From contig NZ_BMNK01000014.1 of NCBI RefSeq assembly GCF_014646515.1, positions 130,822 to 194,821 of the forward strand: DNA of 64,000 bases, read 5' to 3'. Made by a program: the position numbers and the translations under genes. The stretch is from Nonomuraea glycinis. GTDB taxonomy: Bacteria; Actinomycetota; Actinomycetes; Streptosporangiales; Streptosporangiaceae. Shown here one piece after another: positions 8,278 through 16,765 of this stretch. Under the pieces are notes generated by a model. That model was not told where the DNA came from. It searched no databases and saw only the letters and a program-made list of their open reading frames with translations. Each line of letters begins with the position of its first letter. The stretch's first letter is position 1.

Positions 8278-8425
8278 GGGACCATCCCCGCATGCGCGGG
8301 GAGCACGACGCCGCATGGGTCAGGTTGCCGGTTGACGCGGGACCACCCCCCGCGCGGGGATGGTCCCCCGAAGTGGTGCGTACTGGAGCGCCAATATGTG
8401 CTCCCCGCCCACGCGGGATGGTCCT
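8278..8425. CRISPR. Orphan three-repeat type I-E-like CRISPR array with inverted half
   Basis: Repeat 1 (8278-8306, 29 nt) is the reverse complement of the actinobacterial I-E type repeat GTGCTCCCCGC...GGATGGTCCC. A 32-nt spacer follows (8307-8338). Repeat 2 (8339-8367, 29 nt) is a palindromic hybrid: GGGACCA at one end and TGGTCCC at the other. A 30-nt spacer (8368-8397) leads to repeat 3 (8398-8425), which is in the opposite orientation to repeat 1. A decayed half repeat ending GAGAGCAC lies at 8231-8247. No cas genes are present in the window. Confidence 0.75.
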
Positions 8426-8616
8426 TGTAGCGGCCCAGCCACGGCCGAGCGGCATTACACCCTTAAGCTCGCTTACGGAAGGGCGCCAGGGCCCCTCCCA
8501 GCGATCTGGCTGCTACCTTCGGCTGGCCGCCTCGTATGACGCGGCTGGCACCGCCCCATGGGGCCCATGGGCGTCTGACCCCAAGATCTCCGGACGTCTG
8601 CGGTTGCGTTGCGGGG

Positions 8617-9759
8617 CTACAGCCAGTTCTCGCCATGGACGATGTAGTACTGGATTGCGGTCAGGGTGCGGTGGCGGAGGTAGTCGCCGTTCTTCTGGCT
8701 CAGCCGGGTGGACGCCGCCCGGCTCAGGGCGTTGGAGGCCGCCCCCTCCAGGTCCGGGTCGAGCGCGTGCCGCAGGGTTTCGACCGCTTCTTGCCGTAGC
8801 ATCAACCGGCCGATCTCCGTGTCGTGGCCGGGCACGGGATATCCGGTTGCTCCAGCGCGCTCGTAGGCGGCCTGAGCCTCCTGTCGCAGGGTCACGTGCA
8901 GGCTTCTGAGTCGCTCGCGCGCCTCCGCACCGCGGTCTCCTCGTTCGCCCGTGGCAAGCAACTCGAGGACCTCGTTCACGAGGTCGCCTTCGAGTCCGGT
9001 GGTGCGCAGTGCTAGGTCTACGGCCATGCGGATGATCTCCGGCAGCTTGTCCGGGCCAGGGGCGGCGGCCAGCGCGGCGATGCGCGGGTCGGCGGCGGCC
9101 AGGTCGCGCATCTGCATGTCGAGAAACAGCGTCGGCCGTTCCACTTCGACGGGGGCGGACGGGATGACGAGCCGGTGGGGTCGGGCCAGCCATGCGCGGT
9201 CGACACGGATGCCGGTCAGGCGCTCGCCTATGGCGAATGCGGCCGCTTTGCCGTTGTCGTGCCACTCGGCGGCGGTCACCGGTAAGGAGTCCAGCCAGCC
9301 GGCAACGGCGTCCGGGTCATCGCCAGTGGCGGCGAACAACTCCATCGGGTCGAAGGTGGCCACGATGTCGCCGCGTGCCGCGAAGGTCACCGAGACGTGC
9401 AGGTTAACGGTCCAGCTCAGGGCCAGAGCCTGCCCGCCGGGCGCGGTCAGCCGCCGCAGCAGCGCGGTATCACTACCGACACACGACATCGGCTCGATCA
9501 GGACCGCCCCACCACCCTCCACGGCGAACAACGCCGCACGCCTGGGCTCTCCCTCGTTGTCCTCGCGCTCTTCGTCGTCGTCCTCGTCGTCCTCGTCGTC
9601 CCAGAGTGCCGCCTGGACCTGGCCCCAGTCGGCGGCCACGACTTCGCTGAATGGGCCAGCACCGATGTCGCGCAGCACCTCATCGCCAGCGGCATCCTTG
9701 ATCCAAACGATGCCCACCGGGCCGGGGAAGACGTCATCAATGCTCGTGTAGTCGCTCAT
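8617..9759 (-). CDS. DUF6461-like protein
   Basis: A 380-residue cytosolic protein. The N-terminal part has a very acidic run (residues about 54-67, DDEDDEDDDEERED) inside a segment resembling DUF6461 (AVEGGGAVLIEPMSCVG, then LSWTVNLHVSVTFAARGD). The C-terminal half is alpha-helical and unrecognised. In actinobacteria, proteins of this family are often strain-specific and of unknown role. Here it lies in the inner tRNA-Lys island between the CRISPR remnant and the broken integrase. The start ATG at 9759 is the only plausible one. Family call moderate, function unknown. Confidence 0.65.
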   Translation of the reverse strand: MSDYTSIDDVFPGPVGIVWIKDAAGDEVLRDIGAGPFSEVVAADWGQVQAALWDDEDDEDDDEEREDNEGEPRRAALFAVEGGGAVLIEPMSCVGSDTALLRRLTAPGGQALALSWTVNLHVSVTFAARGDIVATFDPMELFAATGDDPDAVAGWLDSLPVTAAEWHDNGKAAAFAIGERLTGIRVDRAWLARPHRLVIPSAPVEVERPTLFLDMQMRDLAAADPRIAALAAAPGPDKLPEIIRMAVDLALRTTGLEGDLVNEVLELLATGERGDRGAEARERLRSLHVTLRQEAQAAYERAGATGYPVPGHDTEIGRLMLRQEAVETLRHALDPDLEGAASNALSRAASTRLSQKNGDYLRHRTLTAIQYYIVHGENWL

Positions 9760-9806
9760 ACCTCTTGTCCGTTCGCCGCGGGGTCTCCGGCACAGGCTGA
9801 GGCCTG

Positions 9807-10750
9807 CACCTGATCCCGTACCTAGGCCGGATCGAGCTGGCCCAGCTCACCACCCGAGACTCAGCCGCATGTTCACCGCCCTCGCCGGACGGCGCACCCG
9901 CTACGGCAAGCCGCTCGCACCCTCCACGCTGCACCGCATCCGCGCCACGCTGCGCGCGGCACTGAACGCCGCAGCGCGTGAGGGCCTGATCACCGCCAAC
10001 CCGGCACGCATGATCCGGCTGCCCACATCCTCTCGACCGTATCCGCAGGTGTGGACCGACCGGCGAGTGGCGGCCTGGCGGCGCGAGGGCGAACACCCGA
10101 CGGTGGCGGTGTGGACTGCCGACCACCTGGCCGAGTTCCTCGCCTTCACCCGATACGATCGGCTGTACCTGCTGTGGCAGTTGATCGCGCTGCGCGGGCT
10201 ACGCCGCGGAGAGGCAGCCGGACTACGCTGGATCGACCTGGACCTGGACCGGCGAGAACTGGCCATCAGCCGCCAACTGGTGCACACCGACGACGGACTG
10301 ATCGCCTGCCCGCCGAAAAGCGCCGCCAGCCGGCGGATCATCGCTCTGGACCCGGAAACCGTCCGCCTGCTGCGCCGCCACGAGCAGACCGAACGGCGAC
10401 GGCTGGGCGACGCCTGGCGGGAAACCGGCCCGATCTTCACGCAGGTGGACGGATCTCCACTGCGGCCGGACTATCTCACCGTCCGGTTCCGTAACCTCGT
10501 GCACGCGAGCGGTCTCCCCCCGATCCGGCTGCACGACCTGCGCCACGGCACCGCCAGCCTCGCCCTGGCCTGCGGCTCTGACCTGCGGGTCGTGCAGGGC
10601 ACGCTCGGACACGGCAGCATTGTGGTGACGTCCGACATTTACACCTCGGTGCTGCCCGAGGTGTATCACCGCTCGGCCCAGGCGATCGCGAGGCTGGTCC
10701 TGGGCAAGACGCGCAGGACCGCCCGCAACCTCCGGAAGGCGGCGGCCTGA
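9807..10750 (+). pseudogene. Tyrosine recombinase (integrase), 5'-truncated and frameshifted
   Basis: The catalytic domain is complete: Arg in LRGLRRGEAAGLRW, H-x-x-R in LHDLRHGTAS, LGHGSIVVTS, and the tyrosine in DIYTSVLPE. The core-binding domain is cut. Codons HLIPYLGRIELAQLTTRD at 9807-9860 belong to it but are one frame off from the ATG at 9869, and a TGA at 9798 ends the frame upstream. The arm-binding N-terminus is absent. It stops 81 bases from the tRNA-Lys gene in the standard integrase-att arrangement, so this is the integrase that once moved the inner island. Confidence 0.85.
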
Positions 10751-10827
10751 CCAAGTGACCCAGGTGTGACCCACATGTGTCTCACGATCAGCAAGAAACC
10801 TTCTTATAAGTGAAGGAATCGCAGGTG

Positions 10828-10878
10828 GAGATGGTAGGGCGCCCGGGGCTCGAACCCGGAACCTACGGATTAAAAGTC
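10828..10878 (-). repeat. tRNA-Lys att copy A (within the intact tRNA)
   Basis: Fifty-one bases covering the tRNA 3' half and six bases beyond are repeated at att copy B (6807-6851 plus 8025-8030) and, less exactly, at copy C (3441-3485). It lies directly downstream of the integrase remnant. Confidence 0.85.
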
Positions 10879-10907
10879 CGCAGCTCTGCCAATTGAGCTA
10901 ACGCCCC
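10832..10907 (-). tRNA. tRNA-Lys (anticodon TTT)
   Basis: The minus strand folds into a complete cloverleaf: acceptor GGGGCGT/GCGCCCT, D arm GCTC/GAGC, anticodon loop CTTTTAA with TTT, T arm CCGGG TTCGAGC CCCGG, discriminator A and an encoded CCA. This is the only copy in the window with the 5' half, so it is the functional gene and the island target. Confidence 0.95.
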
Positions 10908-10969
10908 TCGCAACAAGCAAGCGTACAGAGATTACCGCCCCGCCCGCGACACCCTTCCCACCCGCCCCA

Positions 10970-12124
10970 TCACCGATATGCGGCCAGTCCGGTCAGCGCC
11001 TCGCCCAGCACCAGCGTGTGGATCTCCTGTGTGCCTTCGTACGTCAACACGGACTCCAGGTTGTTCATGTGCCTGATCACAGGATACTCCAGCGTGATCC
11101 CGTTGCCCCCGAGTATCGACCGGGCCTGGCGCGCGATGTCGAGCGCCGCCCGTACGTTGGCCAGCTTGCCGAAGCTCACCTGCCGAGGCTCGAGCTCCCC
11201 GGCGTCCTTGAGCGCCCCCAGGTGCAGCGCGGTGAGCCCGGCCTGGGCCGCGCCCACGTACATCCAGGCCAGCTTCTCCTGGGTGAGCTGGAACGCCCCG
11301 ATCGGCTTGCCGAACTGCACGCGCGTCTGCGCGTACTCCACCGCTGCCTCCAGGCAGGCGCGGGCGGCCCCCACCACCCCCCAGAGGATCCCGAAGCGTG
11401 CCTCGGACAGGCACGACAGCGGGCCCTTCAGCCCGCGTACGCCGGGAAGGGCGGCGGACTCGGGCAGCCGGACGTCGTCGAAGTACAGGGAGGAGGTGAT
11501 GGATGCCCTAAGGGACATCTTCTTGTGGATCTCAGGGGCGGTGAATCCTGGGGTGTCCGTGGGGACCACGAAGCCGCGGATGCCGTCGTCCGTCTGGGCC
11601 CACACCACGGCCACGTCGGCGATGGACCCGTTCGTGATCCACATCTTGGATCCGTTCAGCACCCAGTCGGAGCCGTCGCGCTTGGCGTACGTCCGCATGT
11701 TGGCGGGGTCGGAGCCGTGGTCGGGCTCGGTCAGGCCGAAGCAGCCGATCGCCTCGCCGGCGGCCATCGGCGGCAGCCACTGCTGTTTCTGCTCGTCAGA
11801 GCCGTAACGCCAGATCGGGAACATCGCCAGCGAGCCCTGTACGGACACGAACGAGCGTAGTCCGGAGTCGCCGGCCTCCAGCTCGCGGCAGGCCACGCCG
11901 TACGAGGTCGCGTCCGTGCCGGCGCAGCCGAAGCCTTCGAGGTGCATGCCGAGCAGGCCGAGCGCGCCGAGCTGCGGCGCGAGCTCGCGCGCGGGGAAGG
12001 TGCCCTCCTCGAACCAGTCGCCGACGTGCGGCAGGACGCGGTCGGCGACGAAGGACTTGACGGTGTCGCGGATCAGCCGCTGGTCGCCGTTGAGCCGCTC
12101 GTCCAGGCGCAGCAGATCGTCCAT
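10970..12124 (-). CDS. Acyl-CoA dehydrogenase, glutaryl-CoA dehydrogenase-like
   Basis: A 384-residue FAD enzyme oxidising an acyl-CoA at the alpha-beta position and passing electrons to ETF. Family signatures are CFGLTEPDHGSDPANMRT (FAD/acyl binding), WVLNGSKMWITNG, YAQTRVQFGKPIGAFQL, and the C-terminal catalytic-base region LTYEGTQEIHTLVLG. These resemble the glutaryl-CoA dehydrogenase branch (lysine/tryptophan breakdown), which also decarboxylates; substrate specificity cannot be fixed by eye. The ribosome site GAGAGG precedes the ATG. The gene lies just outside the tRNA-Lys islands and looks like core genome. Confidence 0.85.
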   Translation of the reverse strand: MDDLLRLDERLNGDQRLIRDTVKSFVADRVLPHVGDWFEEGTFPARELAPQLGALGLLGMHLEGFGCAGTDATSYGVACRELEAGDSGLRSFVSVQGSLAMFPIWRYGSDEQKQQWLPPMAAGEAIGCFGLTEPDHGSDPANMRTYAKRDGSDWVLNGSKMWITNGSIADVAVVWAQTDDGIRGFVVPTDTPGFTAPEIHKKMSLRASITSSLYFDDVRLPESAALPGVRGLKGPLSCLSEARFGILWGVVGAARACLEAAVEYAQTRVQFGKPIGAFQLTQEKLAWMYVGAAQAGLTALHLGALKDAGELEPRQVSFGKLANVRAALDIARQARSILGGNGITLEYPVIRHMNNLESVLTYEGTQEIHTLVLGEALTGLAAYR

Positions 12125-12214
12125 GACGGTCCTCTCATCACGTAGGGCGCTACCAGGGTTCTACCAGGGGCAATCCTGATGTGCGAATGCCGGGGCGCAG
12201 GGCAGTCTTGAGAC

Positions 12215-12511
12215 ATGAACGAATACAACAGCAAGCAGCTGCGTCGGACTCGTAAGGGCAGGATCATCGCGGGCGTGTGCTCGGGGGTCGGGGAGTACGT
12301 CGGGATCGACGCGAACCTCATCCGTATCGGGCTGGGCATCACGACGCTGTTCGGCGGGCTCGGCGTCGGCGTGTACGCCATCGCCTGGCTGCTGATGCCG
12401 GAGGAGGGCAAGGACACCTCCATCGTCCAGGACCTGGTCGAGAAGCAGCAGCAGAAGCGCCAGGGCAGTAGCAGCCCGTGGGGCGGTGACGAGCACAAGC
12501 CGCAGCCGTGA
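12215..12511 (+). CDS. PspC-domain membrane protein
   Basis: A 98-residue protein. The PspC motif is KQLRRTRKGRIIAGVCSGVG followed by YVGIDANLIRIGLGI and one transmembrane segment (TLFGGLGVGVYAIAWLLMP). The tail is hydrophilic with a Gln/Lys run. PspC proteins act in envelope-stress control or toxin resistance. Its stop TGA abuts the stop of the convergent MFS gene. Confidence 0.88.
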   Translation: MNEYNSKQLRRTRKGRIIAGVCSGVGEYVGIDANLIRIGLGITTLFGGLGVGVYAIAWLLMPEEGKDTSIVQDLVEKQQQKRQGSSSPWGGDEHKPQP

Positions 12512-13804
12512 TCAGGCGGCGGCCCGGGGACGCATCCGAGAGGGCGTGTCGCTGCGGGACTCGGTCCAGAGCAGGGCCAGCACGGCCGCGGCCATGAGGC
12601 CGGCGCCACCGGCCAGCGCGACCACCGGCTCAGGGCCGAGTCGTTCCGCGGCGTAGCCGCCCGCCAGGATGCCGATGCCCTGCACCGCCATCAGCCCTGA
12701 GTGAACCAGGCCGAAGGCCTGGCCCCGCTGCTCGCTGGGGACGCGCTGGACGAACGCCGCGTTCGCGGCGAGCTGATAGGCGCCGCCGATGCCCGACAGG
12801 ACCCAGGCCGCCAGAACCACCTCCAGCGGCGGCCGTATCGCTGTCACGATCAGGGGAGCGCAGCTCAGCATGGCCATCCAGCCCATCAGCCGCAGCCTCC
12901 CCGGCGGCGAGACGAACCTGCTGAACAAGAACGCCCCCAGCACCGTCCCCGTCGGCATCGCCGCCATCAGCAGCCCGGTGATCACCGGGATCGGCAGCAC
13001 CCCGGTGTAGAGCTCGACGGCGTAGGGGACCGCGATGCCCTCAGGCAGGATGTAGAAGCCGCACAGCCAGGCGAAGAGCACCAGCGTGCGCAGCTTCTTG
13101 TCGCCGAAGACCAGGCGGGCCCCGGCCGCGGTCATCTTCCACATGGACGGCTTGTCGCCGTCCTGACCGGCCGCGGGGCGCCGCCGTACGCCCGCGAGCA
13201 GGATCAGCGCCGATCCCACGAACGTGGCCGCGTCGAGCGCCAGCGCGCGGTAGGGGCCCATGGTCGCGATCACGGCGCCGCCGGCGGCGAACCCCATCAT
13301 TTGCACGGCCTGGTTCGTCATGTTCTGCAACGCCGAGCCGACGACGTAGCGGTCACCCTCGAGCACTTCTGGGAGCAGCGCCGCCCGCGCCGCCGAGAAC
13401 GGGGCGCTGAGCAGCACCACGAGGAAGACCAGCCCGCACAGCACCGGGAACGGGATGAACGGCAGCGCCATGATGGCGACCAGCGCCGCGCGAATCAGGT
13501 CGCACGCCACCATCACCCCCCGGCGCGCGAACCTGTCGGCCAGCCCCGCCAGCAGCGGACCGCCCGCGATCGAGGGCAGGTAGGTCAGCGCGTAGACGGC
13601 GGCGGTGGCGAGCGGGGAGCGGGTGCGCTCGTAGACGAGCACCGCCAGCGCGACCTGGGCGAGCTGATCACCGAGGAGAGACAGACCCTGGCCGTACCAG
13701 AGCGCCCTGAACTCCTTGACGGCGATGACCTCGCCGTAGGTGACTTGGCGCTCCCTGGCACGGCGATGCCGCCCCGACAGCCGTCGCGTCCGCATGGCCC
13801 CCAT
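12512..13804 (-). CDS. MFS transporter
   Basis: A 430-residue polytopic membrane protein with about 12 hydrophobic segments. The N-terminal domain (FRALWYGQGLSLLGDQLAQV) and the loop LADRFARRGVMVACD fit the enterobactin-exporter/macrolide-efflux-like branch of the major facilitator superfamily, predicted to export a small molecule by proton antiport. The basic N-terminus (residues 1-20) is unusual; ATG at 13804 follows a GGAG. It is convergent with the PspC gene, with stop codons touching. Confidence 0.82.
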   Translation of the reverse strand: MGAMRTRRLSGRHRRARERQVTYGEVIAVKEFRALWYGQGLSLLGDQLAQVALAVLVYERTRSPLATAAVYALTYLPSIAGGPLLAGLADRFARRGVMVACDLIRAALVAIMALPFIPFPVLCGLVFLVVLLSAPFSAARAALLPEVLEGDRYVVGSALQNMTNQAVQMMGFAAGGAVIATMGPYRALALDAATFVGSALILLAGVRRRPAAGQDGDKPSMWKMTAAGARLVFGDKKLRTLVLFAWLCGFYILPEGIAVPYAVELYTGVLPIPVITGLLMAAMPTGTVLGAFLFSRFVSPPGRLRLMGWMAMLSCAPLIVTAIRPPLEVVLAAWVLSGIGGAYQLAANAAFVQRVPSEQRGQAFGLVHSGLMAVQGIGILAGGYAAERLGPEPVVALAGGAGLMAAAVLALLWTESRSDTPSRMRPRAAA

Positions 13805-13904
13805 TGGACTCCGCTGTGCCTGACTCAGAGTGTTCGGTATATCACCTAAGGTGCCCGATCACTCAGCGAGGCGCAACTCAAAGACGCGTTCCGCATGCAA
13901 AGGG

Positions 13905-14255
13905 TTACCAGCCCAGCTCGTGCAGCCTGTCGTCGTCGATGCCGAAGTGGTGACCTACCTCGTGAACCACCGTGATCCGCACCTCGTTCACCACATGCTC
14001 TTCCGAGCTGCACATCCGACAGATCGGATTGCGGTAGATCTCGATGCGGTCGGGCAATACTCCGGAATACCAGTCGCCGCGCTCTGTGAGGGGAATGCCC
14101 GTGTACAGGCCCAGCAGGTTGGGTTCAGGCGGATCGTCGACGACGGTGACGACGATGTTGCGCATCTCACGAGCCAACTCCGCAGGGATCGTGTCCAGCG
14201 CCTCGGACACCAATTCCTCGAACCTCTCCCGCGAAACGTCGATCACATGTGCCAT
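13905..14255 (-). CDS. Zincin-like metallopeptidase family protein
   Basis: A 116-residue single-domain protein beginning MAHVIDVSRERFEELVSEAL. It carries the zinc-binding HExxH motif in VVHEVGHHFGIDDDRL, typical of the small possible-metallopeptidase family (DUF1025). These proteins have a minimal zincin fold; substrates are unknown. I chose the ATG at 14255, which gives the usual family length; upstream codons are non-homologous. It is divergent from the phosphoesterase at 14289, with only 33 bases between start codons. Confidence 0.85.
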   Translation of the reverse strand: MAHVIDVSRERFEELVSEALDTIPAELAREMRNIVVTVVDDPPEPNLLGLYTGIPLTERGDWYSGVLPDRIEIYRNPICRMCSSEEHVVNEVRITVVHEVGHHFGIDDDRLHELGW

Positions 14256-14288
14256 TCTGCCTCGCCGGTCAGGTAAGCAAGAAACTGT

Positions 14289-15776
14289 ATGAACTTCCTG
14301 AACAGGCTGAAGACTGTCATCCGGTCGCCCGCGTCCAAGGCCGCGGCGGTGCTCGTCGTCGCCGCGATCGGCGCGTGGCTGGGCATTTTCCTCAGCGGCA
14401 CCGTACAAGCGCAGGTCGGGCCGGTCGAGACCGGTATGTCGCTGCGGCCGGCGCTGGCGGGCGAGACCGTCGTGGACGCGAGCCCGCTCGGCACGCTCAC
14501 CTTCGACACCCACGACGCCCCGCTCCGCCTCCGCATCACCCTGGAGAACATCGACCAGGAGCGCGCCAGGGCGTTCCTGGAGGACCCGCGACTGACCGAC
14601 CGGTTGCCGGAGCTCATCGAGAGCGACCTGATCGGCGGCGTGCGCCTGCTGGCCATCCGCTCGCTGCTGTGCGCGGGCGCGGGGGCGCTGATCGCGGTCC
14701 TGATGGTCTTCAGGCGGCCCAAGGTGGCGCTCCTGGGCCTGCTGGCCGCCTCTGTCGCGCTGGCCGGCACCGGCGTGTTCGCGGTGCAGTCCTTCCGCCC
14801 CGGCTCGCTCGTCGAGCCCCGCTATTCGGGCCTGGTGGCCGCCGCGCCCTCCTTGGTGGGCAGCGCCGAGTCGATCGTCACCAAGTTCGAGTCGTACCGC
14901 TCACAGCTCACCAAGCTCGTGACGAACGTCTCCAAGCTGTACGACACGGTCTCGACGCTTCCGGTGTACGACGCCGATCCCCGTTCGATCCGGGTCCTGC
15001 ACGTCTCCGACATCCACATCAACCCGATCGCCTGGAACGTCATCCGCTCGCTCAAGGATCAGTTCAGCGCCGACCTGATCGTGGACACGGGCGACATCTC
15101 CGACCATGGCACCAAGCCTGAGAACAAGTTCGTCGAGGAGATCGGCACGCTCGGCGTCCCGTACGTCTTCGTCCGCGGCAACCACGACTCCAAGACCACG
15201 GAGAAGGCCGTCGCCAAGCAGAAGAACGCCGTCGTCCTCGACGACAAGCAGCAGACCGTCGCGGGCCTGAAGATCTACGGCCTGGGTGACCCCCGCTTCA
15301 CTCCGGACAAAACCACCGTGGTCAACCCCGATCCGGCCAGCCTCGAACAATACGGACGAACCTTCCGCCCGAAGGTCAAGGACGCCGACCTGGTCGCCGT
15401 GCACGACGGCATCATCGGCCGCGGCTTCTCCGGCGCCACCCCCATGGTCCTCGCAGGCCACGCCCACGCCCGCTCCACCACCATGCTCCCCACGGGCACC
15501 CGCGTCCTCGTCCAGGGCTCCACCGGCGGCGCCGGCCTGCGCGCCCTCGAACACGAGGAGCCGACCCCCGTCCAGGCCTCGGTCCTGTACTTCGACAGGG
15601 AGACCAAACGCCTGCAGGCCTGGGACGACATCACCTTGGGCGGACTCGGCGAACAATCCGTCTACATCCAGCGTCACGTGGAACCCGAGCCGAGTCGTAT
15701 GATTTCTCCAGAGCCACTGAGCGCCCCGACCCCATCGGGAACGATCAGCGGCACACCTTCGTCACCCGCCGGTTAA
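14289..15776 (+). CDS. Membrane-anchored metallophosphoesterase
   Basis: A 495-residue protein with three hydrophobic segments in the first 165 residues (AAVLVVAAIGAWLGIFLSG, LCAGAGALIAVLMVF, ALLGLLAASVALAGTGVFAV) and a calcineurin-like catalytic domain after about residue 235. Metal ligands are visible in HVSDIHINP, VDTGDISDHG, RGNHDSK and GHAHARS. The catalytic domain probably faces outside or the cytoplasm depending on topology. The Ser/Pro-rich tail is low complexity. Three tRNA genes follow on the same strand. Confidence 0.85.
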   Translation: MNFLNRLKTVIRSPASKAAAVLVVAAIGAWLGIFLSGTVQAQVGPVETGMSLRPALAGETVVDASPLGTLTFDTHDAPLRLRITLENIDQERARAFLEDPRLTDRLPELIESDLIGGVRLLAIRSLLCAGAGALIAVLMVFRRPKVALLGLLAASVALAGTGVFAVQSFRPGSLVEPRYSGLVAAAPSLVGSAESIVTKFESYRSQLTKLVTNVSKLYDTVSTLPVYDADPRSIRVLHVSDIHINPIAWNVIRSLKDQFSADLIVDTGDISDHGTKPENKFVEEIGTLGVPYVFVRGNHDSKTTEKAVAKQKNAVVLDDKQQTVAGLKIYGLGDPRFTPDKTTVVNPDPASLEQYGRTFRPKVKDADLVAVHDGIIGRGFSGATPMVLAGHAHARSTTMLPTGTRVLVQGSTGGAGLRALEHEEPTPVQASVLYFDRETKRLQAWDDITLGGLGEQSVYIQRHVEPEPSRMISPEPLSAPTPSGTISGTPSSPAG

Positions 15777-15848
15777 CCACTTTGGCATCAGGGCCGATCG
15801 TCCCCTATGCTTCAGAGGTCTCCGACGGAAGGCGACGGGAACTCCTAA

Positions 15849-15921
15849 GCCCCCATCGTCTAGTGGCCTAGGACACCGCCCTTTCAAGGCGGCGACACGG
15901 GTTCGAATCCCGTTGGGGGCA
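15849..15921 (+). tRNA. tRNA-Glu (anticodon TTC)
   Basis: Full cloverleaf: acceptor GCCCCCA/TGGGGGC, anticodon stem CCGCC/GGCGG with loop CTTTCAA, T loop TTCGAAT, discriminator A, no encoded CCA. First of three clustered tRNA genes. Confidence 0.95.
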
Positions 15922-16009
15922 CAGCGAGCGCCTAGCGCACCCGCGAAACGGTTGGTCTAAGGCCACCGAAGAGCTGGTAAGCTAAGCGAGCGCAAACAGA
16001 ACGAAGCAA

Positions 16010-16084
16010 GGTCCTGTAGAGCAGTTTGGAGTGCTCGCCACCCTGTCAAGGTGGAGGTCGCGGGTTCAAGTCCCGTCAGGACCG
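16010..16084 (+). tRNA. tRNA-Asp (anticodon GTC)
   Basis: Acceptor GGTCCTG/CAGGACC, anticodon stem CCACC/GGTGG with loop CTGTCAA, T loop TTCAAGT, discriminator G, the known identity base of tRNA-Asp. Confidence 0.95.
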
Positions 16085-16089
16085 CTCTA

Positions 16090-16163
16090 GGTCAGGTAGC
16101 TCAGTTGGTACGAGCGTCCGCCTGAAAAGCGGAAGGTCGGCGGTTCGACCCCGCCCCTGACCA
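16090..16163 (+). tRNA. tRNA-Phe (anticodon GAA)
   Basis: Acceptor GGTCAGG/CCTGACC, anticodon stem TCCGC/GCGGA with loop CTGAAAA, T loop TTCGACC, discriminator A. It is the only complete copy; its 3' half is repeated three more times downstream as island att sites. Confidence 0.95.
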
Positions 16164-16216
16164 CAGTAGATGACCAGCCAAGATGCCCCGAAGCGAAGAT
16201 CGCTCCGGGGCGTTTT
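16121..16216 (+). repeat. tRNA-Phe att copy 1 (tRNA 3' half plus terminator)
   Basis: Ninety-six bases from the anticodon loop through the tRNA end and the following terminator hairpin. Near-identical copies lie at 20353, 22676 and 30560 in the same orientation. Confidence 0.88.
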
Positions 16217-16217
16217 T
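16185..16217 (+). terminator. Rho-independent terminator after tRNA-Phe
   Basis: GCCCC...GGGGC outer stem, AGCGA/TCGCT inner stem, then GTTTTT. It ends the tRNA transcript, and being inside the att core it is duplicated with each island. Confidence 0.85.
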
Positions 16218-16283
16218 GTTGTTCTGACGATAGCGGTGGTTTGGCCGTTACTTCCGAACGCCGCTTCGATGAGTACTTCTCCT

Positions 16284-16484
16284 TCAGGGCTGGGTGGTGT
16301 CGATCTTGACGAGTTCGATCCGGCCGAGCTCGTCTTCCACCGAGACGGTGACCTCGTAGACGGTGTTGCCGTTCCTGTCGGTCTTGATCTCACCGGTGTC
16401 CCGGTTGAGCACGCGAGGCCGCGGAGCCTTCGTACAGGTGATCGTGAGTTTGTTCGTGTCGACAGGGATGGGGACGGTACGGAT
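16284..16484 (-). pseudogene. SCO3933-family integrative-element protein, N-terminal fragment
   Basis: The minus frame reads IRTVPIPVDTNKLTITCTKA, then PRPRVLNRDTGEIKTDRNGN and TVYEVTVSVED. This is the characteristic opening of the SCO3933 (pSAM2-type) regulatory proteins found beside integrase genes in actinobacterial integrative elements. The start codon appears to be ATC or lost, and the C-terminal half after about residue 60 is missing. It is evidence that an AICE-like element used this tRNA-Phe site. Confidence 0.65.
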
Positions 16485-16544
16485 GCTGAATGCACCTCTC
16501 GTCGGCCTGCTGATCAGGTGTGATGCAACGAGTGAGGGCACGCT

Positions 16545-16686
16545 GCCAGGGGTGGACGACGTAGCATCGGAGCGCCAACTCGGCGCCACCGTTTCTGTGC
16601 TCGCGTTCGAGGTCGCAGGCGACCGGATCAAGCGCATCTGGGCGGTACGCAACCCCGACAAGCTCCGCCCGTGTACGGCAGGTTGA
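16545..16686 (+). pseudogene. ECF sigma factor C-terminal tail fragment
   Basis: The last codons of this frame, ATVSVLAFEVAGDRIKRIWA followed by VRNPDKLRP, match the end of the SnoaL-like domain of SigJ-type ECF sigma factors. The sigma regions 2 and 4 are absent, so only a relic is present. Confidence 0.6.
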
Positions 16687-16765
16687 CTACCAGTGCTGCT
16701 GACACGGGCTGCCCAGCCGGGATGGCCAAGCCCCCGGGCATGTCGCGCCCACCGCAAGCTGATCC

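Noticed and set aside
12701..13849. Long plus-strand open frame (382 codons) opposite the MFS gene
   Set aside because: Composition is Arg/His/Gln-rich low complexity with no family, the usual antisense shadow of a high-GC membrane-protein gene.
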